This document shows, piece after piece, positions 1 through 12,429 of a stretch of DNA of 64,000 bases. Every line of letters starts with the position of its first letter. Within the stretch, counting starts at the first letter, position 1. The stretch spans positions 806,001-870,000 of the forward strand of contig JAHLMK010000013.1 of the NCBI GenBank assembly GCA_019915135.1, written 5' to 3'. The translations under genes were made by a program, and so were the position numbers. This stretch comes from Strobilurus pachycystidiatus. Lineage: Eukaryota > Basidiomycota > Agaricomycetes > Agaricales > Physalacriaceae. A model generated the notes under the pieces. The model had not been told where the DNA came from. It made no database searches and worked only from the letters and a program-made list of their open reading frames with translations.

Positions 1-52
1 TTCTTTGTATGTTTTCCAGTTTAACCCTCGATTTGATCTCATCTCAATATAT

Positions 53-1980
53 TAGATGTTGTGGATCCTCTCGCTCCCAATGATGTCGAGCCTTGGCTTC
101 TCACGGATGCAACCCAAGGCAATCGCTGGCGCGAACTATCGCAGGGACATCATGTCGTCGCCTTCCCAATCTGGATGTACTGAGACGATACATCCGCGAT
201 CAAATGGAATAAATACAACTTGCTCCTGTTCCCGCCGCCTGTTCACGCCGGCGGGTCTTCCCCGAAGCGAAGCGCAAAAGTAGTTCAACGTGCATTTCCT
301 GTCAACGTCGAACATCGCACTTCCCCTGGAGGTGCTTGATGGAATCACGGAGCAGCTCGAGTATGTACTTTTTCATCAGAGTATTCAACAATGTTCTGAC
401 GAGTTGTGCAGGAAAGCCGAAAGACATGGGATATGGGCATGGGATTGCGAACTTCAAGACGCCGTCTTCGTGTTTCTGAGCATCTTAGCCATGCTCGGGG
501 ACAATCCAATGCAGAGCGAGTTTGCTTGTCATATTGGTCTTTGGGGGAAGTTTTTCTGCCGTGTTTGTTGGGTCAAGGGCAAGGACTCAAAGGCGAATCG
601 TGAGGCAGGAGCTCGACCTGTTCGTGAGGAAGATAGTGACGACGATGCCAGTATGGATCATGGCGAGAGCGAGGCAGCCTCTACAACCTCGAAGAAGGGA
701 GGGAAGAGGAAGAATGTTGAGGATCTGTGGCAGATGTTGGAGCGTGTCAAGAACTTTGTCAAGGTTTGTGTCACTTCCGTGGTCCTCAGCTCTCGTCTAA
801 TGTGATGCTATAGCCTGGTCGAAGCCGTAAAAAGGCGGAACCCCTCAAGACGCTCAACTCATTCTTTGAGACAGCCAAAGTTAACGGGAATGAGACGAAG
901 CCCAAGAACATGCGCACCGAGAGCGGAATCAAGGATGTCTTTCAGTTACACTTCATCGATCGGCTATCTCGAGCGACTAAGCGAAAACGTGGGTACGATA
1001 GTCGTCAGAAGGCACTCGACGAAGCGGCCGCGAAGCTGCCGGATGATATTATCAGGATATGGCGCATCAAAGGCAAGTACATTCCGCACTGGTGTCTTGC
1101 CCTACTGATCTTCTGGTGTAGGTCTTGATCCCCACCGTGATACACCGTTCGAGATCCTACATGTGATTCTTCTTGGATTCGTCAAGTACTTCTGGCGTGA
1201 CCTTATTCAGAATCAGCTGAAGAACAAGGACGACATGAAGCAACGTCTCATCACCCGCCTTGATTCTTTGGATGTACGGGGTTTGGGACTTTCGTAGCCT
1301 TGCGGCAATACACTGATTACATACACTGGTTCTCTCACAGGACGCGACTGTCGACTCATAGCTCACGTTGCGCCCTATATAATCTACGATCTCGTTCCGG
1401 AAGAGTGTCGTCACTGGCAAGCTTGGATTGCCTTATCGAAACTTGTTCCTCTAAGGATATCAATCAATAGACGGTAACGTACCCTCTTTCACTCGCCTTG
1501 ACGTTTGATTGACTGATATTTGTATCCTCAGAAAACGGTTCAAAACAAGATCCAAGACTTTCTCCTCAAAACGGCTAAGTGGACAAATCGCTGGTTCAAC
1601 AAACCGAAATTTCCATTCTCATACATCTGCCCGAGCACATTCGGCGCCTTGGTCCTGCCATGCTCTTTGCCACGAGGCATTCGAATCCTTAAACGCAGTG
1701 ATCCGTGCACAAAGTGTCCATTCCAATCGGCATGCCCCATCACACGACATTGCGCTGGGCTTCGCACGAGGGAACCGAATTCGACTCTTATTGAGCGGCG
1801 GCCTCTTCCTACTCCGGCGCTTTTTCGAGACCGGCACTTCCGACTCTCAACTGGCACCTGGAGCATCCTCACCGCCGAGACCTAATCCTATTCCTACTAC
1901 AACGCCAGCTGAGTGGGTTTCGATCGGGCCATGTCCCCAAGCCTGCAGGCTGCCTCGCCGAGTGTAGTGACGGAGTGTAT
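53..1980 (+). pseudogene. Decayed copy of a repetitive Agaricomycete transposon-associated protein
   Basis: Translating the three plus frames piecewise gives a recognisable but broken protein. The order of blocks is DVEPWLLTDATQGNRW, HFLSTSNIALPLEVLDGI, HGIWAWDCELQDAV, MLGDNPMQSEFACHIGLWGK followed by FFCRVCWVKG, then an acidic linker with DSDDDASMDHGES, then FEILHVILLGFVKYFWRD near 1150, and at the end EAFESLNAVIRAQSVHSNRH near 1680-1730. These blocks, in this order, are known to me from a large multicopy family in mushroom genomes usually found beside transposons; its biochemical role is not established. The frame is interrupted by stops near 180, 276 and 1296 and switches frame several times, beyond what introns explain. 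I therefore call it a pseudogene. The first exons may lie left of the window. It ends about 275 bases before the Tnp2 gene and could be part of the same nested insertion. Confidence 0.7.
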
Positions 1981-2254
1981 GGGACATAGAGCATACAAGA
2001 AGGTTCCGGAAGGATAAACAAATTTGGGCTCACTGGCGTTTTGTAGTCTTTGTGCCATTGTCGTCGCCCGCTGTGGTTGCCGTTGCTAGCGAGGCGTGAT
2101 AGCTATCGGACGCAGAATGACTGCAGAGGAAAGATGACCATTGACAGGAGACGGATGAGATTGCGATCAAGAGCATCATTTGATTAGATTAGATCGACAG
2201 ACCGATAGCGATTATCCACTCAACGACTTCTCTGTCTCCACATCAGTCTCATCT

Positions 2255-5200
2255 ATGTCGTCTCATCGCGGTCAGACGTTCTGCAAGTGCAATGTCTGCC
2301 GCAATTTCAACCCTCTCAACGGGGAATATAGGCGCGATGGATGTTGGATAGTCAACCGCAGCGTTGCCAGCCATCGAACGACACAAGTAGCCTACGAACT
2401 ACGACATCCGCCGACTCCCACGTTCCCGCATATGGCGGTACCACCTGGGCCGGCGCCTGCAGAATCATCAGCCTCTACCACTCCTGCGGATCCACCCGTA
2501 ACACAGGACCCTCCTTCCAATCCCTTGTTTGCCATCTTGCGGGATGAAGCGGCAGCCTACGAAGCCGACATCGTCTTCATCTCTCCACTCGATTTCCACA
2601 CATCACCTCTTCCTGACCAGTCATTCATTTATCCTTCGACGAACATAAATCCCTCCCTCATCACATGTAATCTGGGAGCCTTTGCTTTGGACGGGACTTC
2701 GGCGCGGAATTTTAGTTTCCTAGACAAGGAACTGCGCCTAGTGGAAATGCTTCAATTAGCGCAAGACTTGAATTCCATCACCGACGAAAAACGGCTGGAA
2801 TTGCAGGCCGCCATACGGCGCGCACTCCGTCGCCTCCATCAGTGGAAGGAAGTACAGTGGACTGGCCAGCAGCAGAACCCTTCCCCAGCTAATGCAATTG
2901 AGGTCAAAACGGGTATGTCTATTTCTACGCTAGCAAGGGCAGGGTCAAGGCTCACAGAATCAAAATCTGCAGATATGTATTTTCGGGATCCCCGGCCTCG
3001 CCATGCGGGTATTATGGTCTTCACCTTCTCTATCCTCATCGCCAGTCTTCTGTATCATGTCTCACGGACGGCGGTCTCCCTGTTACTTGTAGGATTTCGT
3101 ACATCCCTCCCTTTTTTTGATGTGCCAGTCGCAATCGCCGAAGAGGTTCCGATCGACGTAGAGACCCTCATCAGTGATTTCAATCTGGAGCCTCTCACCG
3201 CCACCTTCCTGTGTTGTCCTCGATGTCACGAGATGTACGAGCGTGATGGATCCCCGAAACAATACGAGCAGCTCCCTAATTGTGTCGGTCATGACCGCCC
3301 AAGCGCTGGGTCGTCGGGGCCGGCTGCGGGGTCCTCCAAGCCCTCCTCGGCTTCGCACCCGAATACATCTGCCGCGTCGTCTGCTCAGCTTCCCTTCATT
3401 CCAGTAGAGCCGCGGCGACCTGGTTGTGGTGAGCCACTTTGGGAGCAGAAGAGATTTGGCACCCGGACTCTGCACGTTCCACGTGTAAGATATGTCCACC
3501 AAAGACTGAAGGATTGGTTAGGGCGATTTCTCGCCCGTCCTGGGATTCCAGAGATCCTCGCACAGTGCAATGGGGTGAAGCAAAAACCTGAAATGACGGA
3601 TATCTATGATTCGCCTTTTTGGCACAATTTTGGGAAGGATGCCAAAGGTCGTGCCTTTCTCAATCCCAGTAACGGTGAAGGACGCCTAGTCTTTGCTTTT
3701 GGACTGGACGGTTTCAACCCTTTCCAGGCCAAAACAGCCAAACAGTCTGCTTCTTCGACGGCGATATACATGGTCCTGCTGAATCTCCCCCCTGAACTTC
3801 GCTATCTACGAGAGAACATGTACCTCGTAGGTATCATTCCTGGCCCCAAGCAAGCAACGACGGAACAAATAAACGCCGTGTTCCGCATCATAGTAGAGGA
3901 GTTCAAAGAGTTTTGGGAGCCAGGAGTTTGGTTCAGTCGCACCTCCAGTGCTCCCTACGGTCATCTCTACCGCGCTGCCATGGTCCCTTTGGTCGCAGAC
4001 ATGCCTGCTGCGCGAGAAGTACTTGGTTATGCAAAGCCTAGGTCCCGAAATTTTTGCACCTATTGTCGCATTCACCTTCAAGACATCAGCAATCTTGACG
4101 TCTCCAACGTTGAGACCCGTTCCTGGAGCAATCAGCGAGAACTTATTCGAGAGGCTTTGGACGATGATGCTGCCGAACAAAATCTCTGGAATACTCATCA
4201 CATTGAGTGGACACCGCTGTACAATCTGCCCTATTGGGATGGTGTAAAGCATACTGTCGTGGAAGGCATGCATCTGGGGTATCTTGGAGCGATTCATGAC
4301 CAGTGTCGCGACGTCTTCCAGATAGATGTAAAGAAGGCAGGTGGAGATGGTACTGGTGTCAAGAAGGTCCCGCGCTACCCTGGCTCACAGAAAATGGCTC
4401 ACTGGGCTCGCGCCCTGAAGTCCTTGGATACACAGGATGCCAATCACCTCGATGCCTTCAAGAGAGCCCTGGTCAAGGAACCTCCCAGCGTTCTGTGGCA
4501 TATTTGCCATACGAACGGACTCTCTTACGTTGGAAGTCGTCCCCAGTTGTTGAAAAATATCTTGTCATGGGTCCGTTCTTCTTCCAGCTGAAATATATGG
4601 ATGTTCTGACCACAGCTCTAGCGCCAACAAGTCGATCCTGACACCATTGATATTCCTCCAGAAACCCTCGACTTCGGGGATGATGCGGAGACTGAATCTC
4701 TCCTCAGTGTAACGACGACCAGTGTTACCAGTACCAGATCGTTGAAGCGGGCTCGGAACCCGGGCGATGACGATGATGACGACGGCACCAGCACCGTTCT
4801 TGGCACCTCTGCCCCAAGCACGAACACTACGACGAACAGTTCCCCTCCTACGAACATTTCCACTCCTACAGCCAACACTTCTGCTCCCACAGCTGGCCCT
4901 TCCGCTTCCTCTACTTCCACAGCCAACCAAGATAGTACTCCAAGTCTGCACCCTCGCAAACGATCCAGAAAGCCCGCGCCCACAGCTCCGGGCCGCCGTA
5001 ACGTTTTCTTACCTATTTTGCCTGATGAGGCGATGCTCGACCGATGGACTGAGCTTCTCCATCAGGGAGCTTTACCGTGGACACGAATCAAAAATCAACA
5101 CTTGTGTAACGCTCAGGCTCTCTGTTTACGCAAGGGAATAGCCTTCGACAGCAGTGACCGCAAAGCCGATCTTTTTACAAAGTTGAATGATTGGGTGCGT

Positions 5201-6858
5201 ATCCATTACTTCCCCCCACCAATGGGCTTTAGTATTGACTTTACACATAGATGGACGCCTTCGCCAATCCGGTTCCCGAAGAAAGTGACATCCCTCGACA
5301 TATTTTGGGCATCTCTGAGATGGCGGCCATACGCTCAGATATGCAGCAATGTATCCTTCCCGCGGCTCTGACTTGTGCTCCCTTAGATTGGGGTACCGCC
5401 TCGCGCGGTAAACTTAGTGCAGATCAGTGGAAGATGATTGGCTTAGTTCATCTTCCTGTCACTCTCATTCGGCTTTGGGGCATCGAGAAAGACGACGCGC
5501 GACGGCGCTCTATGCTGGATAGCTACATGCACCTTGTGAAGGCTATCGACACCATGAACAACTACCTCATCACTCCGCTACATTGTGACTCATACGACTA
5601 TCACTATCGGGAATATCTGCGTACATCCATGGAACTCTATAAGGATTTTCCCATGCGCCCGAAGTTTCATATGGGCTTGCATATGGGAATGTTTTTGAGG
5701 GAGATGGGTCCCATTCATGCGTGGCGTGTACCCGCATTCGAGCGATACAATTTCCTGATGCAGCAGGAAAATACCAATCAAAAAATTGGTGTGTATCTCA
5801 TGATCCTTTCCTGCCTTCGTGCTGAATTATCCTTCTAGGGGATATGGAAAGAACCTTTCTCCATGATCTAGCTACATCTTCCAATCTCATAGCTCTTCTG
5901 AAATCGGAAAGTTCTATCACTGCCAAGGCTCTCAATGTGGTGGAGCGCTACCACAAAGATTCCAACAAGTCAACAGCACGCACCTTCATCCTATCGGATG
6001 ATATCTCCCCTCCCACCGAAATCGAATCTACGAAGGACAAGGTCTTCACGCCGGGAAACATTTTGCTGCAAAAATTCAGGGCTTGGGATGCCAAAGCACC
6101 CGCGAAGAGGTTTTGGCATCTCAGGAAGACTGTCGTTCGAGGCGTGGAGTACCGCACTTCCCCTTCGCCTTCCGACGAGGCGCCCACTGCATCAGCTTCT
6201 GCACCCGCGACTAAATCGCATATTCCAACCGCTTACCATCACACGTCGGGAACTCATGCTTTTGTTCGGATCAACGAGATTGGGGAGGGCACGGAACATT
6301 CGGTACAAGTCATTGAGATCGTCGCTGTTGGAGACCGCTCGCTCCATATTGCACCCGACATTTATATGATAGTTCGGAGGATAGGGGCTGTCCCAAATCT
6401 CCCCTTCATCGACTTGTATCGCCACTATGACTTCGGATGTCTGATGTCGAGGACACTGGAAGATGCCACATATGTGATACCCACACGCGAAGTTGTCTGC
6501 CCTGCCATCCTTACCTATCTGGACATCAAGAGCGCGTCCTTGTGTCATGTTCGGCCATACGACAAGGTTCGTGATCTCATGCATTTACCGTTCACGACTG
6601 AACTGCTTTCTTCAGCACGCTCGTGCTTACCGACGGCACATCAGCCGTTCTCCTCCGGATCTAGAGACTCTTGAAGTTGCAGCGCCCATGCCATCTTCAG
6701 TGCCATCTTCAGCTTTCACACATACTCAGCCGGTTCATTCCCGAGATCCTGGTTCTTCCACTACATTCCCTACCACAAGCCCCTCCATCTTTCGCTCGAC
6801 TGGAAATGCTACTCGGAGCACCTCCGCAGATAACGATGTTATGGATACCGCGAACTAA
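2255..6858 (+). CDS. Tnp2-type (CACTA/EnSpm-like) transposase, multi-exon
   Basis: This is the DNA-cutting enzyme of a CACTA-type DNA transposon, acting in the nucleus. The chosen start (MSSHRGQTFCKCNVCRN) opens a Cys-pair N-terminus usual for the fungal family. The family core lies at about 3590-4590: FAFGLDGFNPFQAK, then MVLLNLPPELRYLRENMYLV and GIIPGPKQ, then a zinc-like CTYCR segment, then WDGVKHTVVEGMHLGYLG. A Ser/Thr/Pro-rich linker with an acidic GDDDDDDGTS run follows (4740-4960). The C-terminal block carries LPVTLIRLWGI, PMRPKFHMGLHMGMFLREMG, FERYNFLMQQENTNQKIG and MERTFLHDLATSSNLIALL. Frames join through short introns near 2912-2970, 4575-4622, 5192-5250, 5790-5843 and 6567-6620. 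No stop or frameshift blocks the joined reading, so roughly 1,350 residues look intact. I found no terminal inverted repeats, so element borders are unknown. Confidence 0.85.
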
Positions 6859-7228
6859 AGATCCTTATCTTTTGTAGGCGCTTAGTTTCTCAGAGATCTA
6901 GAACAGAGATTGTTACATGACGATTAGAATTGTAGACGCGAATATGTAAATTATCATCTTTGCAGGTCCTCCCCGCCAACGTCAGCATGCGACGCGCACG
7001 AGTCCGAAGACGACCGTGTCCGCCATTCTATATTCCTTCCCCAACCGCACTCACCCTTTGGCAACAGGAGCTGACATTCAGGTGTGGTCTGTGCAAATGA
7101 TGATATCTCCTCTGTCCTCAGCTTGAAACAGGATATGTATGTGGGCATGCATTTTGCCGCGGTCAAATATCGACATGCACTCGACGTCGAATGCAGCGTC
7201 GGTCTGATCCGTCCTCTCACATCGTACT
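6859..7228. other. Stretch after the transposase gene, no gene seen
   Basis: No reading frame here resembles a protein I know. This would be the place for the 3' terminal inverted repeat of the Tnp2 element, but I could not match any segment to the region upstream of 2255. Confidence 0.5.
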
Positions 7229-8238
7229 TCAGTAGGCCTCAGCCCCAACAGAAAGGAAACCCAATGATGTATATAGTCCACCAATCATATCTCTTCGGAG
7301 CGTTGCAGACAACGGTCGGAGAGATTTCTCGCAATCTGCGGCTGACATGCATCCTACGGAGACAAAGGTGTGTCCTACGACAGCGACCGTAGACACCCAT
7401 AGCCTTCCGCCTGAGTAGGTCCACACAGCCTTTGCAGTGACGACCTGTAGATATCAAGAGAAGCATTGGATCAGCCTTGCCTTCGAACGAAGCCATAACC
7501 CACCTGATCAATTATGCAAAGACGCATAAACCTTCAGTAGACTTCCTCTTTTTATCCAGGTGGGCGACTGTTCTACAGTGGTAAGATTGAAGTATCGATC
7601 ATTGGCTAGGGGATGCCGAGGATGACGAGCCATGTTGTTCTGCGGATATGGTATCGCCGTCCATTTCAAAGCCAAATCCCAGTACCAGACTTGCCGCCCC
7701 CCACTACGGATATTCGAATGCATGAAGATGGTTCCCACACATGGCACTGAAAGAATGGGAGGTTCTTCTATATCTGTGGATCCCGTGCTGAGATAGTACA
7801 CAGTTCTGCCGGGAAAGTCCTCCTTTGATTTCCACAGGTCAGTATGGGGTCCTGTAACAAAGGATTTGACCGTATAGTTCGGGGAACTCGAAAGACTAGG
7901 CGTATAAGGCCATTTCAGCTCATCGGAGGGAGGGAGGGAGGGCTCGCCGGGCATCGTATTCTCTCCGGGTATTATATCCTCTCTAATTCTGTAGACATAC
8001 AGCGTTCATTGAGATCAGAGAAACTGTGATAGGAATAGTGACTGACTCATGGCTGTCAAGACGGGGGGAATTGGGAGAGGAATACAGATGCATTTTGATA
8101 GTCTTGCTTGAGTGATCCACGTGGTAAGAGCAAGGTACGAAGCGTCTCTCCAGCGGAGGCTACGGAGGTGATTGTATTATATGCCGTTTCAGAGACGCTG
8201 CCTGCATACATACTCACTTGACTGGTGCTTTCGCTCAT
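7229..8238 (-). CDS. Hypothetical protein, at least three exons
   Basis: I do not recognise this protein. Three minus-strand reading blocks fit together. The first begins with ATG at 8238 (MSESTSQVSMYAGSVSETAY) and runs to about 8070. The second, about 7540-7965, has KWPYTPSLSSSPNYTVKSF and RQVWYWDLALKWTAIPYP. The third begins after a clean intron (GTTTAT...CTACAG) and reads VWTYSGGRLWVSTVAVVGHT to the stop at 7229. The join between blocks two and three keeps phase 0; the join between one and two is less certain, because the plain reading meets a stop near 8056. The last exon has a weakly hydrophobic stretch but no clear membrane helix. The reading frame also extends upstream of the chosen ATG, so the start could be further 5'. 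Confidence 0.45.
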
Positions 8239-9292
8239 GCTTGGAGGGGGGGGACGGGGCAGGAAGTCCGTAATGTTTGAGCTAAAAGACGTGCGAAGGA
8301 CCGACTGTGGAATCGAGAATGAGGGCAAAATTCAGGTCGCAGATCCAAAGCTTTTCACGTGAGAGAGAGTCTACGACGTACCTTGCGAATTACCGCTAGC
8401 ACCCAGATGAAGCTTTGCTTACGGAGGAGGCCCTCAGTCGACGACGGACGTGAGCCTCGAGTGTGAGGAGTCTTGACCCATGTCAGGACTCAGGACCAAG
8501 GTGCAAATTCCCCCATTCTTCGGGCCGTCCTGGAGCCGTCTGCCGATGACAGGCCACTGATCTTGACAGCAACTCTTCACGATCGCGATCAATGGACAAA
8601 ATCATGAAAGCTAGCGCTTCTGTCCTAAGCGTTTCGCGACAGGAACGGATAAAATCGCCTACTCCAGAATCATGACTACCTGAAATGGCAAACGACGTAC
8701 TTGTCAAACTATCCTATTTCAACGGTTGTCTGATTGCACCGGGCGCACCTAGACTACATGCTCTTCACCCTGGGCTACGTGTCTCCTTCTCACTGTCTTT
8801 CGGCCACATAACAACACACTCGCAACTCTGATCACTTTATCAGCCCTATATCTAGGACCCAGGGGCCCGCTGTAACTTATTTGCATGACACCCGAGACAT
8901 CAATCGCCGAACTCGAACGAACATAATCTTATCCGAACGAACACGAGCGAACACAATCTTATCCGAGCGAACACAATCTTATCCGAATGAACACTTTCCC
9001 TTTGTCTTGGCTTGTCGAGTCGGAGCAGAGAATCAGATGTTGATGTTGACAGATGTAGGGACGTCAGGTCATTTTCGGCTTGCCTATCTGCCGGTATCGC
9101 GTCGCACATCTCACCTTGTTACCACTACCAACATCGTGTCCTTACGGACTCGTTATCTCTCTAGATCGATTGATACCTCGTCCGGACACTAGTACAAGTT
9201 CGCGTTGCCCTGCGCTCCGCCTCCGTAACCGTCGTCGACCACCTGCGCTTCACCAGCCTCGCCCTACAGTCGATCCTGTGTTCATCCCTCAA
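8239..9292. other. Intergenic stretch with a minisatellite
   Basis: Apart from the 20-nt tandem array at 8914-8994, I see no gene-like reading frame. The small frames over the array are by-products of the repeat. Confidence 0.5.
8914..8994 (+). repeat. 20-nt minisatellite array, about four units
   Basis: Tandem copies of CGAACGAACACAATCTTATC with small changes lie at 8914-8933, 8934-8963 (with a 10-nt internal duplication), 8964-8983 and a partial copy at 8984-8994. The same unit recurs in the opposite orientation at 31021-31079. Confidence 0.85.
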
Positions 9293-10270
9293 ATGTCAAC
9301 TGCAGTCACTGTTCAGCGCCAATATCATGCTCCATCCAGCTTTTCGATCTACATGGATCCTAACTCCATTTCCTCCCATCGCCACCTGTTAGCATTACTT
9401 GAAGCAGATGGACGCGAGGTCTCTTTGACTATTGCCCACTATCGAACCTTCTTGGAGGATTTACCTCTTGAATTCGTGGAAGCATGGGATGCCAGACTAT
9501 CGAACTCTCAGGATGCCTTGTACGTTCTTCGTTCTCACCAATGTCGACACGGTCTCATAACTTGGGATTAGATATATGAGCCCATCATTATCTCCGCCTA
9601 GTGCAACCGCCTTGAAAGAGAAACGTCTATCGATCATCAACTACTACCTTCAGCATGACATCAGCATAATGGAACTTCCTGGCGGTGTGGTCTACGAAGT
9701 CGGTAACAGGGGCAGAGTCACTGTTGTTTTCGGCCTCTTTGCGCAACAGCTCGTTTGGCCACCTTGGGAGAGTGGCATATGCTCCCAAGCTAAGACTTGG
9801 TCTGCCGATCATATCAACGACGGTTACTTCGTTGCCATCAATTCCGACAGGTATTTCTTCTCCCATTATACAAACCTTTCGCTGAGTTTTCACTATTCTC
9901 TAGTGGTGCGGTAGCACTATTCGAAGCTGTTGGAGGAGCTTTCAAGACCTACCTGACTGATAATCTCTCTTCCAATCCCATTGGGGTGACCGGCAGATGG
10001 GGAGAGTTCTGGCATGCTAAATGGCTTAGGATGAGAGTTCGACATTCACCGGAATTTGAAGATGTCAAGGATGTTACATATATGTTCGACCAATGGATGG
10101 ACATATTCGAGGGAGTTGTCGATGCCAATGAGTTCCAGGTCGGTATCTATCCGTCGAACTACAGTGATTCGTCATGATTCATATATGTCATACTGTAAAT
10201 TATCCCTCGCATTCCATTTATAGCGGCGCTGTACATTCGGCTTGTCGATCAATTGGCACATACTTCTTGA
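9293..10270 (+). CDS. Hypothetical protein, four exons
   Basis: This is a coherent spliced gene that I do not recognise. It starts at ATG 9293 (MSTAVTVQRQYHAPSSFSIY). Exon 1 ends at 9519 with a GTACGT donor; exon 2 begins at 9572 and reads KRLSIINYYLQHDISIMELP and QLVWPPWESGI. Exon 3 starts at 9904 after a GTATTT...CTCTAG intron and holds GAVALFEAVGGAFKTYL and WGEFWHAKWLRMRVRHSPEF. The last short exon (10224-10270) gives LYIRLVDQLAHTS and a stop. All introns are 50-80 nt with GT-AG ends, and the phases fit across each one. No signal peptide, membrane helix or motif is obvious. The product is soluble in appearance and close to 270 residues. An alternative last exon, read in another phase, could run on toward the F-box gene downstream. 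Confidence 0.6.
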
Positions 10271-10549
10271 CACTGACACCTTTTGGTCGCCCCCCGATTC
10301 ATCAGACCGCGCTCGCATTGACTTCCAGTGGGCCCAAAAAATTGGCCCGAGAGCCTCGAAGCGACTCCTCTTGACTTATGTAAGTAGATCTGATTGTTTA
10401 CTTGAGTCCTCTTGAGTCTTGACTCTTATAATCCAGCCACAACAAGCAACCCGTCTATCTAGGAACCAGTGCCACAGCTCGATCGATACGATCTGCGGCT
10501 TTCGGCTCTGAAACTCACCCAGCGGCGCGACGTGGCCTGTCGCTTCTCC

Positions 10550-11958
10550 ATGCTGTATCAGAACGAACTTTGGCAGCACCAAACGCTCCAAAGCACCTCA
10601 CATGGCATATCTTCCCTACCGCCTGAAATTCTCGAGGCAATCTTCCACTACCTACCCCTATTCAAAATATTCAATTCTGGCGACCCGCATTGGACCATAA
10701 ATCACGTCTGTCGCAGGTGGCGCCATATATGCGGGCGTGTCTGGTGTTATTTCGAGATCGACGCGTCGCGGGACGGGCCACCCACGTCAATTGATCCTCT
10801 GGTATTGATCCAGAGGGTGCTTGACAAGACTGACGGTCTTCCCATATCATTTGACATATTCTTGCCCTTACACGACGAGAATAACGAGTTTAGGGAATTG
10901 TTCGTCGACATCTTCTCCCTTCTTGTGCAGTATTCCGAGACTTGGAAACGCGCCTTCTTCCATGGATGCTTCCCCCCCCTATGCTTTCTGGTTTTCGCGG
11001 TAGACTACCGCTGCTCCAGGAGTTGCACCTCGCGGTCCCAGAATATATCTATATGGCAAATCCGCGCCCCATCACAGCCTTCCAGCTGTCAGCCCTAAGG
11101 ACATTAGAGCTTTGCCAGTTGCCGTTACACTACCTTCCCATCAGTCCTACACACCTACGTCATCTGGCGATCGACCTCGACTATGCAGGCGATCTTCCTG
11201 TATCATCCCTCTATCACACACTCCAAACTCTTCCCAACCTCACATCTTTGGAATTCTCTATACCTTTCATGCTATCCGACGGGCAGCAGGATAAACCATT
11301 CCTCTTCCATGGCCTCACATCTCTATGCATACGAGGCACACACCACTTTCGACTTCTTTCCCTTTCAAGACTATCCACTCTACACCTTCTTGATGCCCAC
11401 AGTGATAATTCACTGTCAGACGTCGGCTCACTTCTACGGCGGTCGCAGTGTCAGTTGACCAGTCTGACCTTGAACGATTGTGGTGACGATGACCATCCTT
11501 TGGTTGCCTTCAGGCAGTTGTGGGCACTAGAAAACCTGGAGTTGAGATTCTCATCTCACTCCCCAAACACACCGATGCACAATCTTACACTCATCCTTGA
11601 TGAGAAGAGGTGCGACCGCCCGGCTTATGCCTCAGATTTCGGGCATCCGCACGAGTACGTGCCACTACTGCAAAAGGTGGTGGTGATAGGTTATGGACCA
11701 CTTGATGTGCCTTGGATGTTCGTTAATGGTAACTTCGTCCGCATGCTCAAGGATAGATTCAGATCGGGTCTCAAAAGCGGGCGCTTCGAGAGCTGGGAGT
11801 CGGGATCTCGCGGTACCGTGTTCCCTGCTTTGAACCCGGGCGACCTTCGTATGCTTCGTACTCTCAAGCAGGCTGGACGTGACCTTCGTCTTAAATTGAG
11901 AGGCCAGGATGTGTTGGAAGACTCGGAGGACAGGGATGGTTCGGATAGTGACGAGTGA
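10550..11958 (+). pseudogene. F-box/leucine-rich-like protein gene with a frameshift in a C run
   Basis: The N-terminus carries a clear F-box (SSLPPEILEAIFHYLPLFKI) followed by WTINHVCRRWRHICGRVW, as in the large F-box family of mushrooms; such proteins recruit substrates to SCF ubiquitin ligases. The second half is a run of irregular leucine-rich repeats (for example LPLLQELHLAVPEYIYMA, LSTLHLLDAHSDNSLSDVG) and ends with an acidic tail (EDSEDRDGSDSDE). The two halves lie in different frames and meet at eight consecutive C at 10972-10979; one C more would join them into one protein of about 470 residues. No GT-AG intron fits there. It is either a real one-base lesion or a homopolymer sequencing error. 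The frame is open upstream to 10463, so the true start may be earlier. Confidence 0.75.
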
Positions 11959-12429
11959 TAGCAGGTCATTAACGAACTTTGTAAAGCTTCATACTTACTG
12001 TAACACTCGAAGTCGGATTACTGATATGCTTCTCCAATCGCGATGAATGAATGGGCAGATTTGCTTGTGACGGGCAAAGGACGCGACGCGGCCGCAGAAC
12101 TATTGACATGAGAATCGGAGAGGGGCCTCCGAGTGATGAATCTGCCAGCCTAGAGTATGGCTTACTATCAATTGACTCCGATGTCTCTGGTATCCCTGTT
12201 AGATAGCAATGATGTAAGACGCAAGACACCTTTCTTTGTCGACCATCCTGGTACAGCAACTCAAGTGGCATGGCGGTGGCGCAGGTGACGCTAATCATAA
12301 TCATCAATACCACTCCCTGTTTACTTCCGAACATGGATCACATTGAACGAAATGTGCGAAGATGTTACAATGTGAGAGAACGACAGCGTTGATGCAGAGG
12401 ACACTGAACAGAACACAGGAAGAGCTCTA
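11959..12429. other. Intergenic stretch, no gene seen
   Basis: A minus frame at 11969-12334 is open but shows no family similarity and no plausible splice partners. Confidence 0.4.

Noticed and set aside
3083..3502. 139-codon minus-strand frame inside the transposase gene
   Set aside because: Antisense shadow of the Tnp2 coding region, with no family similarity or codon pattern of its own.
8881..9192. 103-codon plus frame over the minisatellite
   Set aside because: Its N-terminal part is a direct translation of the 20-nt repeat (RTRANTILSERT-like repeats).
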